Positions 63,206-64,000 of a DNA stretch of 64,000 nt are shown one piece after another. The stretch's first letter is position 1. The number at the start of each line of letters is the position of its first letter. A program made the position numbers and the translations under genes. The DNA is from Rhodanobacter sp. (lineage in GTDB: Bacteria > Pseudomonadota > Gammaproteobacteria > Xanthomonadales > Rhodanobacteraceae), in assembly GCA_004298015.1 (NCBI GenBank), contig SCSE01000022.1, positions 1 through 64,000 of the forward strand, read 5' to 3'. The notes beneath the pieces are model-generated. The model was given only the letters and a program-made list of their open reading frames with translations. It was not told the DNA's origin and searched no databases.

Positions 63206-64000
63206 ATGCTCCGGATCGAACAGACGCTCGCTGAACGCCTGCCCTGGCTGAATCAACACCCCGGTATCCGCCGCCCGGTGAAGGACCTGCTCGGTCGGCT
63301 CGCCGACGAAGAGGGTTTCGGGCGTGTGCTGGATCAGGCCGGCGCGGTCGAAGGGCTGGAGTTTGTCGAGCGTACCCTGGACCTGCTGGACATCCGCTAC
63401 AGTCTCGATCCGCGTGAACGCGAGCACATCCCGGTCGAAGGGCCGTTGCTGGTGGTCGCCAATCATCCGCTGGGCATGCAGGACGCGATGGTGCTGTTGC
63501 AGATGGTCGGTTCGGTGCGCCCGGATGTACGCATCCTGGCCAATCGATGGTTGATGGCTATCCCTTCGCTGCGCAAGCTGTTGTTGCCCGTCGATGTGTT
63601 TGGCCAGGGCGGCACCTCGAGTCAGCGAGGCATCTATCGGGCACTGGACCGTGGCGAGGTGCTGATTGCCTTTCCGGCCGGCGTGGTGTCGCGAGTGGGG
63701 CCCGGAGGCGTGCGCGACGGACGCTGGTCGGATGGCTTTGCCCGCCTGGCCATGCGCTCTGGCGTGCCGGTATTGCCGGTGCATGTCGCCGCGCGCAATT
63801 CGGCGGCGTTCTACGGTATCTCGATGCTTTCGCGACCGCTCGGCACGGCGATGTTGCCGCGCGAGGCGGTGGCGCCAGGTGGTCGGCGCATCGGCCTGAG
63901 CATCGGTGCGTCAGTCAGCGCCGCGGAATTGAAGGCACGCAGTGGCGGTGTGGCCCGGCAGGCGGCAAAGCTGATGCGCCGGCACGTTTATCGGCTCGCT
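63206..64000 (+). CDS. PlsC-like acyltransferase, 3' end beyond the window
   Basis: 265 codons are visible and the frame is open to the edge. The acyltransferase block VVANHPLGMQDAM contains the catalytic His and Asp with the H-P-x-G-x-x-D spacing found in OlsA/lysophospholipid acyltransferase-like hemolysin-family proteins. Further blocks are GQGGTSSQRGIYRAL, IAFPAGVVSRVG and RSGVPVLPVHVAARNS. It would transfer an acyl chain to a lysophospholipid, ornithine-lipid precursor or similar. GAGGA stands 8 nt before the ATG. Confidence 0.85.
   Translation, partial: MLRIEQTLAERLPWLNQHPGIRRPVKDLLGRLADEEGFGRVLDQAGAVEGLEFVERTLDLLDIRYSLDPREREHIPVEGPLLVVANHPLGMQDAMVLLQMVGSVRPDVRILANRWLMAIPSLRKLLLPVDVFGQGGTSSQRGIYRALDRGEVLIAFPAGVVSRVGPGGVRDGRWSDGFARLAMRSGVPVLPVHVAARNSAAFYGISMLSRPLGTAMLPREAVAPGGRRIGLSIGASVSAAELKARSGGVARQAAKLMRRHVYRLA

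Overview
The window is a high-GC chromosomal segment of a gammaproteobacterium, most likely from the Rhodanobacteraceae (Rhodanobacter/Dyella/Frateuria type, order Xanthomonadales). This rests on the order coaE-pilD-pilC-pilB, on petABC followed by sspA-sspB, on the protein sequences as I recognise them, and on many short GTAG-footed REP palindromes. No database search was possible, so the genus is inferred. I see no rRNA or tRNA gene and no CRISPR array.

Layout. 1-5.1 kb: the 3' end of a mutT-like gene, then coaE, pilD, pilC and pilB on the minus strand. 5.6-23.3 kb: a surface-glycan island with two DegT-type aminotransferases, four glycosyltransferases, an epimerase-like SDR, two methyltransferases, a flippase, an ATP-grasp/HAD fusion and two large GT-C-like membrane proteins. 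23.4-24.6 kb: two type IV pilin genes, each with a sigma-54-type promoter. The island therefore lies between the pilus motor genes and the pilins, and pilin glycosylation is a reasonable reading. 24.8-29 kb: gene remnants, a frameshifted HepT-like gene, an S9 peptidase, and a REP-associated transposase (RAYT) with an internal stop beside a tandem REP array. 29-46 kb: corA, a DUF4105 protein, corC, ybeY, phoH and miaB. This normally compact housekeeping block is split by two cassettes: a four-gene PilZ-containing polysaccharide synthase operon (32.6-38.6 kb) and a TetR/HlyD/ABC exporter (40.8-44.5 kb). 46-64 kb: ordinary housekeeping genes, namely a lytic transglycosylase, a DegS-like protease, the cytochrome bc1 complex, sspAB, nadC, a DUF1631 protein, purEK, a SulP transporter, sodB, grxD, an SDR, a MarC-family protein and a PlsC-like acyltransferase that runs off the end.

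Main points of interest. (1) A polysaccharide operon joins a BcsA-like synthase with a PilZ domain to an HlyD adaptor, an outer-membrane factor and a periplasmic barrel enzyme, with no BcsB or BcsC. (2) REP elements have shaped coding sequences: three lie in frame inside genes (two in a GT-C gene, one in ybeY), and the GTAG foot supplies the stop codon of five genes. The likely source transposase is interrupted by an amber codon. (3) The pilin-linked glycan island contains an ATP-grasp/HAD fusion of unknown role and a poly-C tract that could allow phase variation.
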